Below, one piece after another: positions 47,375 to 56,403 of a DNA stretch of 64,000 bases; positions within the stretch are counted from its first letter, which is position 1, and every line of letters starts with the position of its first letter. Made by a program: the position numbers and the translations under genes. The notes beneath the pieces were generated by a model. That model saw only the letters and a program-made list of their open reading frames with translations, was not told the origin of the DNA and did not search any database. The DNA is from Alphaproteobacteria bacterium Ga0077535 (GTDB lineage Bacteria; Pseudomonadota; Alphaproteobacteria; Caulobacterales; Aquidulcibacteraceae), in the NCBI GenBank assembly GCA_001464425.1, contig LNEK01000020.1, forward strand, positions 372,001 to 436,000. The letters run 5' to 3'.

Positions 47375-47737
47375 TCAATGCTCGGCCTTCACCGGCACGA
47401 TGGTGACGCTCTCGCCGCAACCGCAAGCGTCAGTCTGGTTCGGATTGCGGAAGACGAACTTGGAAGCAAGCCGCGTCGTCTCGTAGTCGATCTCCGAACC
47501 CAGCAGGAACATCACCGCGTCCGCCTTTACGAGAATACTGACGCCCTTGTCCTCGACCAGTTCATCGAACGTCTCCGGCGCCGCGGCGTAATCCAGCACG
47601 TACTCCATCCCCGCGCAGCCGCCATTGACGACGCCGACGCGCAGATAGGGCCTATCGCCCTTGGCCATGATCTCGTTCACGCGTGCCGCAGCGGCGTCGC
47701 TCAGCGTGACGATCTTCGGGCGGGGTCTACGGCTCAT
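47375..47737 (-). CDS. sufA: A-type iron-sulfur carrier (SufA/IscA family)
   Basis: A 120-residue HesB-fold protein that accepts Fe-S clusters and hands them to apoproteins. The three ligand cysteines are visible: VVNGGCAGMEYVLDY and the C-terminal pair in NQTDACGCGESVTIVP. The pattern of Cys then CxC and overall size are normal. It is near the end of the suf operon, five bases after sufT. Confidence 0.93.
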   Translation of the reverse strand: MSRRPRPKIVTLSDAAAARVNEIMAKGDRPYLRVGVVNGGCAGMEYVLDYAAAPETFDELVEDKGVSILVKADAVMFLLGSEIDYETTRLASKFVFRNPNQTDACGCGESVTIVPVKAEH

Positions 47738-47741
47738 GGCT

Positions 47742-48101
47742 TCACAACATATTCAATTCGAGTTTCGCCTCGTCGCTCATGCGTGCTGGCGTCCATGGCG
47801 GTTCGAACACCAGATTCACTTTAGCGCCGGTCACGCCTGCCACCTTCCGCGCCGCGGTTTCAACCCAACCCGGCATCTCGCCAGCAACGGGGCAACCCGG
47901 CGCAGTCAACGTCATCTCAATATCGACGAAGCCTTCGTCGTTGATATCGACCTTATAGATGAGGCCCAATTCATAGACATCAACCGGGATCTCCGGATCG
48001 AACACAGTTTTGAACTGCATCACCAAATCATCAGTGATGCGGTCCAACTCAGCCTGCGGCAGAGCCGATTGCGGGGGTGAGACAGCGCCGTCCATAGCCA
48101 T
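47742..48101 (-). CDS. sufT: SUF system assembly protein SufT (MIP18/DUF59 family)
   Basis: A 119-residue DUF59 protein that supports Fe-S cluster delivery. TVFDPEIPVDVYELGLIYKV and DIEMTLTAPGCPVAGEMPGW hold the family core with the functional Cys, and VNLVFEPPWTPARMSDEAKL closes it. Its ATG overlaps the sufS stop by one base (TAATG), showing tight coupling. Confidence 0.93.
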   Translation of the reverse strand: MAMDGAVSPPQSALPQAELDRITDDLVMQFKTVFDPEIPVDVYELGLIYKVDINDEGFVDIEMTLTAPGCPVAGEMPGWVETAARKVAGVTGAKVNLVFEPPWTPARMSDEAKLELNML

Positions 48102-49333
48102 TAACTCAGCAACCTACGGGCCTTGTGCAAGGCCTCGATAAACACATCGATCTCATCCAGACGATTATAGCAGGCAAAACTCGCACGCGCTGTGGCGCTG
48201 ACGCCAAGCCGCTGCATCAAAGGTTGCGCACAATGATGGCCAGCGCGGATCGCGACGCCTTGGCGATCCAGAATTTGTGCAAGATCATGCGGATGCGCGC
48301 CCTCGACTGAGAATGCGACTATTGCGCCCTTATCCGGCGCTTGGCCGTGCAGCTTCACCCAATTGAGTTCCCGCAGCGCCGCCATAGCGCGGTCACGTAG
48401 CGCCGCCTCGTGCTGTTCGATCGCGATGCGATCTTGTGACTGAAACCAGCTAATCGCCGCGCCAAGCCCGATCGCTTCCAGAATTGGTGGTGTGCCTGCC
48501 TCCAAGCGATGCGGCGGCTCGTTATACGTCACCCGCTCGCGTTCAACGACGTCGATCATCTCACCGCCGCCTTCAAACGGCGGCATCGCCGCAAGCAGAT
48601 CGCGCTTACCGTAGAGCACGCCGATACCGGTCGGTCCGTAGAGCTTGTGGCCAGTTAAAGCATAAAAATCGACATCAAGCGCCGTCACGTCGACATGGCT
48701 GTGAACGGTCGCTTGGCAGCCATCCAGCAAAACCGGCACGCCCTTGGTATGCGCAATGCGCACGATCTCCGCCGCAGGTGTCTTCGCACCGAGTACGTTG
48801 GACATATGAGTAATCGCGACAATCTTAGTGCGCGACGTAATCAGCGCATCAAGGGCTTCCAGATCAATACCGCCATCATCGTCAATATCGAGCCACTTCA
48901 GCACCGCGCCTTTGCGTTCGCGCAGCATGTGCCACGGCACGATGTTGGAATGGTGCTCCATAACCGAGAGCACGATCTCGTCGCCCGGCTGAACATCGAG
49001 CCCCGCTGCCACGATATTGATCGCATGCGTGCCGCCCTTGGTGAAGACGATGCTGTCCGTCGTCGGCGCATTGATGAAGCGCGCGACTGTCGTCCGCGCT
49101 GCCTCGAAAGCTTCGGTCGTCTCGTTCGCAAGCGTGTGCAGGCCGCGGTGTACGTTGGCGTAGCTGCCTCGCATGGCGTTCGCCATTGCCTCGATCACGG
49201 CCTCAGGCTTTTGCGCGCTGGCGGCGTTGTCGAAATAAACGAGCGGCCTGCCATTCACGTCACGGCCAAGGATCGGAAACTCAGCGCGCAACGCTTCCAC
49301 ATCGAACGGACGGCGGATCAAGGGCGCATTCAT
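48101..49333 (-). CDS. sufS: Cysteine desulfurase SufS (group II)
   Basis: A 410-residue PLP enzyme that takes sulfur from cysteine for Fe-S cluster assembly. The PLP Lys is in DFYALTGHKLYGPTGIGVLY and the persulfide Cys in AIRAGHHCAQPLMQRLGVSA. The His above PLP is in VLSVMEHHSNIVPWHMLRER. The RAGHHCAQP context places it in the SufS/CsdA group, which usually needs SufE. No sufE is seen in this window. It overlaps sufD by four bases and sufT by one. Confidence 0.95.
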   Translation of the reverse strand: MNAPLIRRPFDVEALRAEFPILGRDVNGRPLVYFDNAASAQKPEAVIEAMANAMRGSYANVHRGLHTLANETTEAFEAARTTVARFINAPTTDSIVFTKGGTHAINIVAAGLDVQPGDEIVLSVMEHHSNIVPWHMLRERKGAVLKWLDIDDDGGIDLEALDALITSRTKIVAITHMSNVLGAKTPAAEIVRIAHTKGVPVLLDGCQATVHSHVDVTALDVDFYALTGHKLYGPTGIGVLYGKRDLLAAMPPFEGGGEMIDVVERERVTYNEPPHRLEAGTPPILEAIGLGAAISWFQSQDRIAIEQHEAALRDRAMAALRELNWVKLHGQAPDKGAIVAFSVEGAHPHDLAQILDRQGVAIRAGHHCAQPLMQRLGVSATARASFACYNRLDEIDVFIEALHKARRLLS

Positions 49334-50235
49334 ATCGTGCCCTCCGGGGCCAAGGCCGCCGGTGGCTCGCCCGTCAGCAACCAGGCCTGCACCGCGCCGA
49401 CAAGTTCAGCGTGCAACTCGACCGGCAATCCCTCCGGAATCGCCTCCACCAGAAACGCTTCGATCAGCATCGCGCGCGCTTCCGCCTCCGGAACGCCGCG
49501 TGAGCGCATGTAGAAGAGCGCACTTTCATCCAACCCACCCGCCGTGTTCCCGTGCGCGCACTGCACATCATCGGCGTGGATCATCAGTTCGGGTTTTGCG
49601 AATATCTCGGCGCCCGCTTCCAGCAACAGCCCGCGATGATACTGCCGCGCGTCCGTTTTCTGAGCGCCCTTCTCGACGACGATCTTGCCCTGAAACACGC
49701 CGCGGCCGCCTTTGCGCGCAACGCCTTTGATCAGTTGGCGCGTTACACCGCCTGGAGCTTTGTGCTCTATCACCGACGTCAGATCAGCGTGCCGGCCCGC
49801 GCCGGCGAGATAGGCTCCATTTAGAGTAACTTCAGCGCCTTCGCCTTCAACGCTCACATGAGTCTCTATGCGCGCTAGCTTGGCGCCGAATGCCAGAACG
49901 AATTGTGTGAACTTCGCCCCCGCCGCCAGACGCACCCGCATCATCGAAAGCGGAAGATTGCTGCCCGACTGGATCACAACACGCACGAGCGAGGCGCCAG
50001 CCTCCAGCGCGTATTCATAAGATCGCGCATCCATGTGCTGATCGTCGCCCATACGCTCGACAATGAGACGGCTCTCACCGGCAGGCACAGTCGATCGCTG
50101 CGTCCCTGGCGCGAGGCGCTCGATGATATCGCGCCCATCTCGCAGCACATGCGTGTCCAGGCCGACTGCCTGGCGCAGATCAGAATACTTCCAAGCCTCG
50201 ATCCGGCGCGTCGGGAGCTCAGCTGCTATGCTCAC
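49330..50235 (-). CDS. sufD: Fe-S assembly scaffold subunit SufD, short form
   Basis: A 301-residue SufD, shorter than the roughly 420 of E. coli because the N-terminal helical region is trimmed; the protein begins MSIAAELPTRRIEAWKYSDL, the usual WKYT/SDL motif. The beta-helix core follows, including LTSVIEHKAPGGVTRQLIKG and MIHADDVQCAHGNTAGGLDE with the conserved His near the SufB interface. The C-terminal helix has FYMRSRGVPEAEARAMLIEA. It overlaps sufC and sufS by four bases each. Confidence 0.92.
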   Translation of the reverse strand: MSIAAELPTRRIEAWKYSDLRQAVGLDTHVLRDGRDIIERLAPGTQRSTVPAGESRLIVERMGDDQHMDARSYEYALEAGASLVRVVIQSGSNLPLSMMRVRLAAGAKFTQFVLAFGAKLARIETHVSVEGEGAEVTLNGAYLAGAGRHADLTSVIEHKAPGGVTRQLIKGVARKGGRGVFQGKIVVEKGAQKTDARQYHRGLLLEAGAEIFAKPELMIHADDVQCAHGNTAGGLDESALFYMRSRGVPEAEARAMLIEAFLVEAIPEGLPVELHAELVGAVQAWLLTGEPPAALAPEGTI

Positions 50236-50978
50236 GCGGCCCTCAAATACTTGTCGTAGCCGTCGCGTTCGAGCTCGATCGCAAGCTCCGGTCCGCCGCT
50301 CGCGATAATGCGACCCTTAGCGAGAATATGGACACGGTCAGGTTTGATGTAGTCGAGCAACCGCTGATAGTGCGTGATCACCAGCAGGCCACGATCCGGC
50401 GCGCGCAAGACGTTCACATTGTCCGCCACGATCCGCAACGCATCAATGTCCAGACCAGAATCAGTTTCATCCAGAATGGCGAAGCGCGGTTGCAGCACCG
50501 CCATCTGCAGCGCCTCGAAACGCTTCTTCTCGCCGCCGGAGAAGCCGACATTCAGCGGGCGCTTCAGCATGTCCATGTCGATCTTCAGCGCCGCCGCTTT
50601 CTCGCGCAGCAGCTTCAGCAATTCAGGCGCCGGCATCGGTTCCAGGCCATGCGCTTTACGTTGCGCGTTGAGCGCAGCTTTCAAAAACGCAATCGCAGAG
50701 AGCCCGGGTATCTCAACCGGATACTGGAACGATAAGAATAGGCCAGCTGACGCGCGCTCCTCGGGATTGAGCGCCAGCAAATCTATGCCGTTCAACGTCG
50801 CAGCGCCGCTGACGACTTCATAGCCATCGCGGCCACTTAGCGCATAAGCCAACGTTGATTTTCCGGCGCCATTCGGCCCCATGATTGCGTGCGTTTCGCC
50901 CGCAGGCACGCGCAGCGTCAGCCCGTTGACGATCTCGGCGTCACCCACTTTTACATGCAGATCGCTGACTTCAAACAC
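50232..50978 (-). CDS. sufC: Fe-S assembly ATPase SufC
   Basis: A 248-residue ABC-type ATPase that powers the SufBCD scaffold. Walker A is MGPNGAGKSTLAYALSGR, the signature is NVGFSGGEKKRFEALQMAVL and Walker B is RFAILDETDSGLDIDAL. Translation begins at a GTG (50978) that lies inside the last codons of the small membrane gene upstream, an eight-base overlap. The stop overlaps the sufD start. Confidence 0.95.
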   Translation of the reverse strand: MFEVSDLHVKVGDAEIVNGLTLRVPAGETHAIMGPNGAGKSTLAYALSGRDGYEVVSGAATLNGIDLLALNPEERASAGLFLSFQYPVEIPGLSAIAFLKAALNAQRKAHGLEPMPAPELLKLLREKAAALKIDMDMLKRPLNVGFSGGEKKRFEALQMAVLQPRFAILDETDSGLDIDALRIVADNVNVLRAPDRGLLVITHYQRLLDYIKPDRVHILAKGRIIASGGPELAIELERDGYDKYLRAA

Positions 50979-51225
50979 GCGGGGCGCCTTTTGCGGTGGC
51001 TACTGTGATGAACCAACCGCCGCCAACTGCGGCGGCTGTAATAAAGACAACCGCGCCTTGCATGAGATAGCCGCTCGCAGCCATCCAAGAGAAGGCAATG
51101 GCGCCGATGACGAGCGCGGCGACGAATATCCCGGCGACCGCAAAGCCCTTCCAATGCACAGGCGCAAAAGCATTGCGCGGGTCACCGACAGGAAAGCGGC
51201 GGGCGAACCAATATTCCTTACTCAT
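50971..51225 (-). CDS. Small two-helix membrane protein inside the suf operon
   Basis: An 84-residue protein from the ATG at 51225 ([20 protein letters not shown]). Two hydrophobic helices, GFAVAGIFVAALVIGAIAFS and GAVVFITAAAVGGGWFITVA, are joined by a very short loop, a helical hairpin in the inner membrane with the N-terminus rich in aromatic and basic residues. Its start overlaps the lipoprotein stop (ATGA) and its stop overlaps sufC by eight bases, so its production is tied to sufBC. I do not recognise a family. Confidence 0.75.
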   Translation of the reverse strand: MSKEYWFARRFPVGDPRNAFAPVHWKGFAVAGIFVAALVIGAIAFSWMAASGYLMQGAVVFITAAAVGGGWFITVATAKGAPRV

Positions 51226-51725
51226 GGGCAAAGCCCCGTCGTCCACTCGCCCGGCGTCGAGCCGCGCGCGCACTGCATCCGGCGGTATGCATTGGTCGGG
51301 TACCAGCCGTCAGGCTCTTGACGAAACTCGATGCGGACGTGGCCGGCGGCAACAGAGTCATCGGCAAGGCCGGTGCGCACTATATCAGCAATCGTGTTTG
51401 TGCCCTCCTCGCGCAGCGACAGATGGACGTTTGATCCTTCGGTGACCTCTGGCCCAAGCAGCGGATCAAGCGCTTCCAACACACTAGGTGCTCCAAACAC
51501 CCCAACTTCGCTAGGCTCGATCGCGGTGAACAGATCATTCGGCGCGCCGAGCAACGCCGCATCCACCGGCGGCAGCGCCTCGCGCTCGGCATCTTCGCCT
51601 TCAATCTCTTCGTAGGGCGCGTTCGATGCGCCGCCTTCGTCCTGACCGGTCGGCTGATTTTGCCCGCACGCCGCAAGCGCCATGGCGAGCACGAACGCCG
51701 CAATCCCTTTTTGCACCACCCTCAT
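51222..51725 (-). CDS. Lipoprotein of unknown function embedded between sufB and sufC
   Basis: A 167-residue lipoprotein with signal and lipobox ([20 protein letters not shown]). A low-complexity acidic linker is followed by a folded region with [40 protein letters not shown] and two Cys near the end ([18 protein letters not shown]) that could form a disulfide in the periplasm. The start overlaps the sufB stop by four bases. Function is unknown. Its presence in a cytosolic Fe-S assembly operon is unexpected. Confidence 0.78.
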   Translation of the reverse strand: MRVVQKGIAAFVLAMALAACGQNQPTGQDEGGASNAPYEEIEGEDAEREALPPVDAALLGAPNDLFTAIEPSEVGVFGAPSVLEALDPLLGPEVTEGSNVHLSLREEGTNTIADIVRTGLADDSVAAGHVRIEFRQEPDGWYPTNAYRRMQCARGSTPGEWTTGLCP

Positions 51726-53209
51726 CCCACGCTCCCCTCGAGGCTCACTTCCAGCAGCTTTTGCGCTTCCACCGCGAACTCCATCGGCAGCTTCTGCAGC
51801 ACTTCACGTACGAACCCGTTCACCAACAGAGCGACAGCCTCTTCCTCGGGTATGCCGCGCGAGCGCAAGTAGAAGAGCTGATCGTCAGAGAGCTTGGTGG
51901 TCGTCGCTTCATGTTCGAATTGCGCATCGGGCGTGCGCGTCTCGACGTACGGAACCGTATGCGCCGCACACTGATCGCCGATCAGCAATGAATCGCACTG
52001 CGTGAAATTGCGTGCGCCGGCGGCCTTCGCATGCGCCGACACAAGGCCGCGATACGCATTGGAGGATCGGCCGGCTGAGATACCTTTGGAGATGACGCGC
52101 GAGCGCGTGTTCTTGCCCAGGTGAATCATCTTTGTGCCGGTGTCCGCTTGCTGGCGGCCATTGGTGACGGCGATGGAATAGAACTCACCGACGCTGTCAT
52201 CTCCGCGCAGCACACAGCTTGGGTATTTCCACGTTATCGCCGAACCGGTCTCGACCTGCGTCCAGGAAATCTTGGAGCGCTTTCCGCGACAATCTCCGCG
52301 CTTTGTCACGAAATTATAGATCCCGCCTTTCCCGTCCGCATCGCCCGGCCACCAGTTCTGCACGGTGGAGTACTTGATCTCGGCATCATCCAGCGCGACG
52401 AGTTCAACCACCGCTGCATGCAGCTGGTTTTCATCGCGCATCGGCGCGGTGCAGCCTTCAAGATAAGAAACGTACGCGCCCTCATCGGCGATGATCAGAG
52501 TTCGCTCGAACTGGCCCGTGCCCTCGGCGTTCATACGAAAGTACGTCGAAAGCTCCATCGGGCAGCGCACGCCCGGCGGCACATAAACGAACGATCCGTC
52601 TGAGAATACGGCGGTGTTCAGCGTCGCGAAGAAATTGTCAGAGCTCGGCACCACCGAACCGAGATACTTCCGCACTAACTCCGGATGCTCGCGAACGGCC
52701 TCGCTCATAGAGCAGAAAATGACACCAGCCTTGGCCAACTCGTCCTTGAAAGTCGTGATAACCGAGACGCTGTCGAAGACAGCGTCAACCGCAACGCGCG
52801 GCGCACCCTCGACGCCGAGAAGCACCTCGGCCTCTCGCAGCGGGATGCCGAGCTTCTTATAAGTTTCCAGAATTTCGGGATCGACGTCGTCGAGCGATTT
52901 GTATTTCGATCCGGCCTTTGGTTCGGCGTAGTAACGCGCCGCCTGATAATCGATGGGCGGATACTGCACCAGCGCCCAAGTCGGCTCTTCAAGCGTCAGC
53001 CAGCGCTCAAATGCCTCCAGCCGCCACGCCAACATCCATTCCGGCTCGCCCTTTTTGGCAGAGATGTAGCGAACGATGTCGGTGTTCAGGCCAGCCGGCG
53101 CGAGCACCTGCTCCAGCTCGGTGACAAAGCCGTGCTTGTACTTCTCTGACTCGAGCGCCCGCGTCGCCGCGACGGTGTCCTTATCGATCGTGTCTTTCAC
53201 CGCGCTCAT
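51722..53209 (-). CDS. sufB: Fe-S cluster assembly protein SufB
   Basis: A 495-residue scaffold protein of the SufBC2D complex. It begins [20 protein letters not shown] and contains the beta-helix core with [40 protein letters not shown] and [20 protein letters not shown]. The C-terminal segment has [20 protein letters not shown] with candidate sulfur-accepting Cys, then [20 protein letters not shown]. It overlaps the cysteine desulfurase gene upstream and the lipoprotein gene downstream by four bases each. Confidence 0.95.
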   Translation of the reverse strand: MSAVKDTIDKDTVAATRALESEKYKHGFVTELEQVLAPAGLNTDIVRYISAKKGEPEWMLAWRLEAFERWLTLEEPTWALVQYPPIDYQAARYYAEPKAGSKYKSLDDVDPEILETYKKLGIPLREAEVLLGVEGAPRVAVDAVFDSVSVITTFKDELAKAGVIFCSMSEAVREHPELVRKYLGSVVPSSDNFFATLNTAVFSDGSFVYVPPGVRCPMELSTYFRMNAEGTGQFERTLIIADEGAYVSYLEGCTAPMRDENQLHAAVVELVALDDAEIKYSTVQNWWPGDADGKGGIYNFVTKRGDCRGKRSKISWTQVETGSAITWKYPSCVLRGDDSVGEFYSIAVTNGRQQADTGTKMIHLGKNTRSRVISKGISAGRSSNAYRGLVSAHAKAAGARNFTQCDSLLIGDQCAAHTVPYVETRTPDAQFEHEATTTKLSDDQLFYLRSRGIPEEEAVALLVNGFVREVLQKLPMEFAVEAQKLLEVSLEGSVG

Positions 53210-54330
53210 GCCGCCGCTCCCTGCGCGCGGCGCGCCGCAATTGTGTTCAGCGCGCGAAGGACCTCTTCGACATCGCTCTCTTTCGACTCGTGACCGAAGC
53301 TCACGCGAAGCGCCGCTTTCGCCAAATCAGGGGCGACACCCATCGCTGCAAGCACACGACTAGAGCGGACCTTACCGGAGGAACATGCTGCTCCCGAACT
53401 CAGCGCGACGCCCTCAAGATCAAGTGCAATCACCGCAGTTTCTGCCGAGAGACCCGGCAATGCGAAATTAGAGGTATTCGGCAGGCGCTTCGCGTCCGCG
53501 CCAAAGATCACCGCGTCACGCGGCAACCCGGCTTCAAAGCGATCACGCAACTCAGCAACGCGCGCACCCTCATCAAGAAGATCGCGCAACGCCCAATCCA
53601 CGGCAACGCCGAAGCCGACAAGCGCCGCGCCGTTCTCTGTGCCGGGCCGGCGGCCGCGTTCCTGGCCGCCTCCAAAGCGCGTCGTTACGAACGGCGCGCC
53701 CGCCGCGAGCACGAGAGCGCCTGCGCCAGACGGTCCGCCAAGCTTATGGCTGGATACGACAACATAGGTTGCATCTAGATCGCTGACGCTAACTGGGATG
53801 CGGCCGAAGGCTTGCGCCGCGTCGACGAGCAACATGGCGCCATGCTCGCGGCACAGCGCAGCAATCCTTGCTATTGGCTGGACGATTCCAGTTTCGTTAT
53901 TTGCAAGTTGAACAGCGACCAAAGCAGGCTTCGGGGCCTCGGCAAGCAGTGAAGCGAGTGCAACGAGGTCTAGCGAGCCTCCGGCATCCACCGGCGCAAT
54001 ACGTTCCGCCTTCAACGCCCGTGACGCCTGCTCAAACAAAGCATCGTGCTCGACCGCAGACGCGATGATAGAAGCGGCGCCTGCACAGCTCAAAGCCAAA
54101 TGGATCGCCTCGGTGGCGCCGGATGTGAACACGACATTCTCAGCGCTCGCATCGAGCCCAGCAGCGATACGTTCCCGCGCTTCTTCAATCGCCGCACGCA
54201 TACGCCGGCCGTAGCTGTGCACAGAAGACGGATTGCCGCCGAACGCTAGCGCGCGCGACATTGCGACGGCCGCTTCGGCGCGGATCGGCGCGCCCGCGTT
54301 GTAATCGCAATAGATCGGCGTCTTGCTCAT
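53206..54330 (-). CDS. Cysteine desulfurase, IscS/NifS type (group I)
   Basis: A second PLP desulfurase in the same operon, about 374 residues from the ATG at 54330 ([20 protein letters not shown]). The PLP Lys is in [18 protein letters not shown], the active Cys loop in [18 protein letters not shown], and [10 protein letters not shown] and [16 protein letters not shown] are family markers. The SSGAACSSG loop places it with IscS/NifS rather than SufS. It lies five bases after iscR, the usual first structural gene in alphaproteobacterial suf operons. Confidence 0.92.
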   Translation of the reverse strand: MSKTPIYCDYNAGAPIRAEAAVAMSRALAFGGNPSSVHSYGRRMRAAIEEARERIAAGLDASAENVVFTSGATEAIHLALSCAGAASIIASAVEHDALFEQASRALKAERIAPVDAGGSLDLVALASLLAEAPKPALVAVQLANNETGIVQPIARIAALCREHGAMLLVDAAQAFGRIPVSVSDLDATYVVVSSHKLGGPSGAGALVLAAGAPFVTTRFGGGQERGRRPGTENGAALVGFGVAVDWALRDLLDEGARVAELRDRFEAGLPRDAVIFGADAKRLPNTSNFALPGLSAETAVIALDLEGVALSSGAACSSGKVRSSRVLAAMGVAPDLAKAALRVSFGHESKESDVEEVLRALNTIAARRAQGAAA

Positions 54331-54335
54331 CAATC

Positions 54336-54779
54336 CTATTCCGCCGCCACGCGCGCTTGGCCGTCAAATCGCTGCTCAAGCACATCCGCCAGCGAGACGG
54401 ATCCCAGAAACATTTGAATCCGATCACCCATCTCCTGCCACAGCCCATGAGCAATGCAGCGCCCACTGCGCCCGATGCAGCTCTTCTTCGACTCGTCATC
54501 GCAGCGCGTAGCTTTGATCGGCTCGTTCACAGAGGCGATGATCTCCGCGACCGTGATGGCGCTCGAGCCCCGAGCCAGTCTGTAGCCGCCGCCGGGCCCC
54601 CGCACGCCCGCTACTAAGCCAGCGCGGCGCATGCGGGCGAAGAGCTGCTCGAGATAGGAGAGCGAAATCTCCTGCCGGCGCGCCACTTCCTGCAGCGGCA
54701 CGGCCCGCTCGTCGCCGCCATGGAGCGCCAAATCAGCCATGGCCATAACCGCATAGCGGCCCTTCGACGTTAATCGCAT
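54336..54779 (-). CDS. iscR: Rrf2-family Fe-S sensing regulator IscR
   Basis: A 147-residue winged-helix repressor/activator. MRLTSKGRYAVMAMADLALH opens the DNA-binding domain, with SLSYLEQLFARMRRAGLVAG as the recognition helix region. Three cysteines occur as C-x7-C-x5-C in CDDESKKSCIGRSGRC, the IscR spacing for a 2Fe-2S cluster. It heads the suf operon and probably represses it when its cluster is bound, through the operator-like site at 54871-54895. Confidence 0.93.
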   Translation of the reverse strand: MRLTSKGRYAVMAMADLALHGGDERAVPLQEVARRQEISLSYLEQLFARMRRAGLVAGVRGPGGGYRLARGSSAITVAEIIASVNEPIKATRCDDESKKSCIGRSGRCIAHGLWQEMGDRIQMFLGSVSLADVLEQRFDGQARVAAE

Positions 54780-54870
54780 GACGTTCCTTCCCCGCGCCCT
54801 CGCACGTGCCTAATTTCCTGTGCTAGAAGCCGCCCCCTCTGGGGCCGGGCAAACTTAGTAACCAGCTAAG

Positions 54871-54895
54871 ATACCCGAGTGTTTTGGTCAAGAAT
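54871..54895 (-). promoter_or_regulatory. Putative type 1 IscR operator overlapping the suf operon promoter
   Basis: The 25-base segment matches the type 1 IscR consensus known from E. coli at 22 positions by my reading, with the half-sites ATACCCGA (54871-54878) and GGTCAAGAAT (54886-54895) on the plus strand. On the minus strand it includes TTGACC, a good -35 for iscR, and resembles the E. coli iscR promoter region. A second small inverted repeat (CTTAG/CTAAG, 54854-54870) lies next to it. Confidence 0.6.
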
Positions 54896-54934
54896 TAGCC
54901 GGCGGATTGTTCCCGCCAGGCTGGGGTCGCACGA

Positions 54935-55621
54935 ATGGCAGAAGTGATTTTTCCGGGCGCAGCAGGCCGCGTTGAGGGCCGCTACCAGGAGCCGCCCAAG
55001 GAGGGCGCCCCGATTGCGCTTATCCTCCACGGGCACCCGCGCGCCGGCGGCTCCATGCAGGACCGCGTCACCGTACAGCTCTACAAGCTGTTCGCCGACA
55101 AAGGCTTTGGCGTTCTGCGCTTCAACTTCCGCGGCATTGGCCGCTCTCAGGGCGTGTTCGACAACGGCATGGGCGAGCTTTCCGACGCCGCCTCCGCACT
55201 CGACCATCTGCAGAGCATGAACCCGAACGCAGAACAGTGCTGGGTCGGCGGCTACTCGTTTGGCGCTTGGATCGGGCTACAGCTCCTGATGCGCCGCCCG
55301 GAGATCGACGGCTTCATCGCCGTAGCGCCGCCTGCCAATCACTACGATCTCTCGTTCTTGGCGCCATGCCCAGCGTCGGGCGTCATCATCTACGGGACGC
55401 GCGACAGCGTCACCACCGCGCCAGACATGGAGCGTGTGATCAGCCGTATCCGCACACAGAAGAATATAAAGGTCGATGCCGCGCCGGTTGAGGGCGCCGA
55501 CCACTTCTTCCGTGGTCGCGATCCCGGCGAAGATCACCTCGCCGAGGTCGAAGTTCACGCGCGTACGTATCTGGAGCGCCGGCTTGCCGGGCCGCCGCGT
55601 CCGCCAACGTCGAAGCGCTAA
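54935..55621 (+). CDS. Alpha/beta hydrolase
   Basis: A 228-residue serine hydrolase related to the YsgA/dienelactone-like group. The oxyanion region is ALILHGHPRAGGSMQDRVTV, the nucleophile lies in WVGGYSFGAWIGLQLLMRRP, the acid is near IIYGTRDSVTTAPDM and the catalytic His is in VEGADHFFRGRDPGEDHLAE. Such proteins are widespread in alphaproteobacteria with unknown substrates. It is divergent from iscR, and its stop abuts the DUF4167 stop with no spacer. Confidence 0.88.
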   Translation: MAEVIFPGAAGRVEGRYQEPPKEGAPIALILHGHPRAGGSMQDRVTVQLYKLFADKGFGVLRFNFRGIGRSQGVFDNGMGELSDAASALDHLQSMNPNAEQCWVGGYSFGAWIGLQLLMRRPEIDGFIAVAPPANHYDLSFLAPCPASGVIIYGTRDSVTTAPDMERVISRIRTQKNIKVDAAPVEGADHFFRGRDPGEDHLAEVEVHARTYLERRLAGPPRPPTSKR

Positions 55622-56350
55622 TTATTCAGTCGTACGTAAGAACGCGGGTCGGGGGCCGTTCGAGAACCCCTCCGGCCCGCTCGGCTCGGCCTGTGGGCGT
55701 GGCTCACGCGGCTGACGCTCACGACGCGGCTCCTCTGAACGCTCAGGGCGTTCGGCGCGCGGCTCATCGCCACCTGCGCCCGCATTTGCTTCTGGGCCCT
55801 CACCATCGGGGCGGAAGCGATTGCGCCGGCCACGACGGCGGCGTCCTTCGCCGTCAGCGCCGGGCTGTTGTTGCTGGCCTTGCGGAAATTCTGCGTCTGG
55901 CTGCTCATCACCTTCCGACGCATTCTCGGCAATATTGCCCGAGCCTTCGCCATCGGCCCCGCCGCCCTCGTCGTCACCTTCAAACTCGGAGTCGTTACCG
56001 TAGCGATCGTGCTGCTGTTGTTGGTGCTGCTGCTGAGGCGGCGTCGCCGGCTGCATCGAGCGCACCAGGCGGAAATAGTGATCCGCGTGCTGCATATAAT
56101 TTTCGCTGAGTACCCGATCACCTGAGGACTGCGCATCGCGCGCAAGCTGCAGGTACCGCTCATAGATGTGAGCCGCGGTGCCGCGGAATTTTACATCCGG
56201 CCCGTTCGTCTCAAGCGATCGGTTGGGCGAATTATGATGGCCGCCCCCGCCACCTCCACCACCGCCGCCGCCACCATGATTATGGTGACCGCCGCCGCCG
56301 GGCTTGCGACCACGGCCGCGCTGACGCTTCATGGAATGTCCGCTGTGCAT
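55622..56350 (-). CDS. DUF4167 RNA-binding-like protein with low-complexity tails
   Basis: A protein of about 242 residues read from an ATG at 56350 with AGGA six bases upstream; an in-frame ATG at 56332 is possible. The conserved DUF4167 core is SLETNGPDVKFRGTAAHIYE and RYLQLARDAQSSGDRVLSEN. Before it come a poly-Gly/His stretch of about 25 residues, and after it poly-Gln (about 115-125), acidic and Arg/Glu/Pro-rich segments. The composition suggests a disordered, nucleic-acid-binding protein. Function is unknown; it is highly conserved in alphaproteobacteria near prfA-prmC. Confidence 0.85.
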   Translation of the reverse strand: MHSGHSMKRQRGRGRKPGGGGHHNHGGGGGGGGGGGGHHNSPNRSLETNGPDVKFRGTAAHIYERYLQLARDAQSSGDRVLSENYMQHADHYFRLVRSMQPATPPQQQHQQQQHDRYGNDSEFEGDDEGGGADGEGSGNIAENASEGDEQPDAEFPQGQQQQPGADGEGRRRRGRRNRFRPDGEGPEANAGAGGDEPRAERPERSEEPRRERQPREPRPQAEPSGPEGFSNGPRPAFLRTTE

Positions 56351-56403
56351 GTTTAGTCCTGTCGGGGCCCGTACGCGACGCGGGATCTGCCGATCCCAAG
56401 TCT

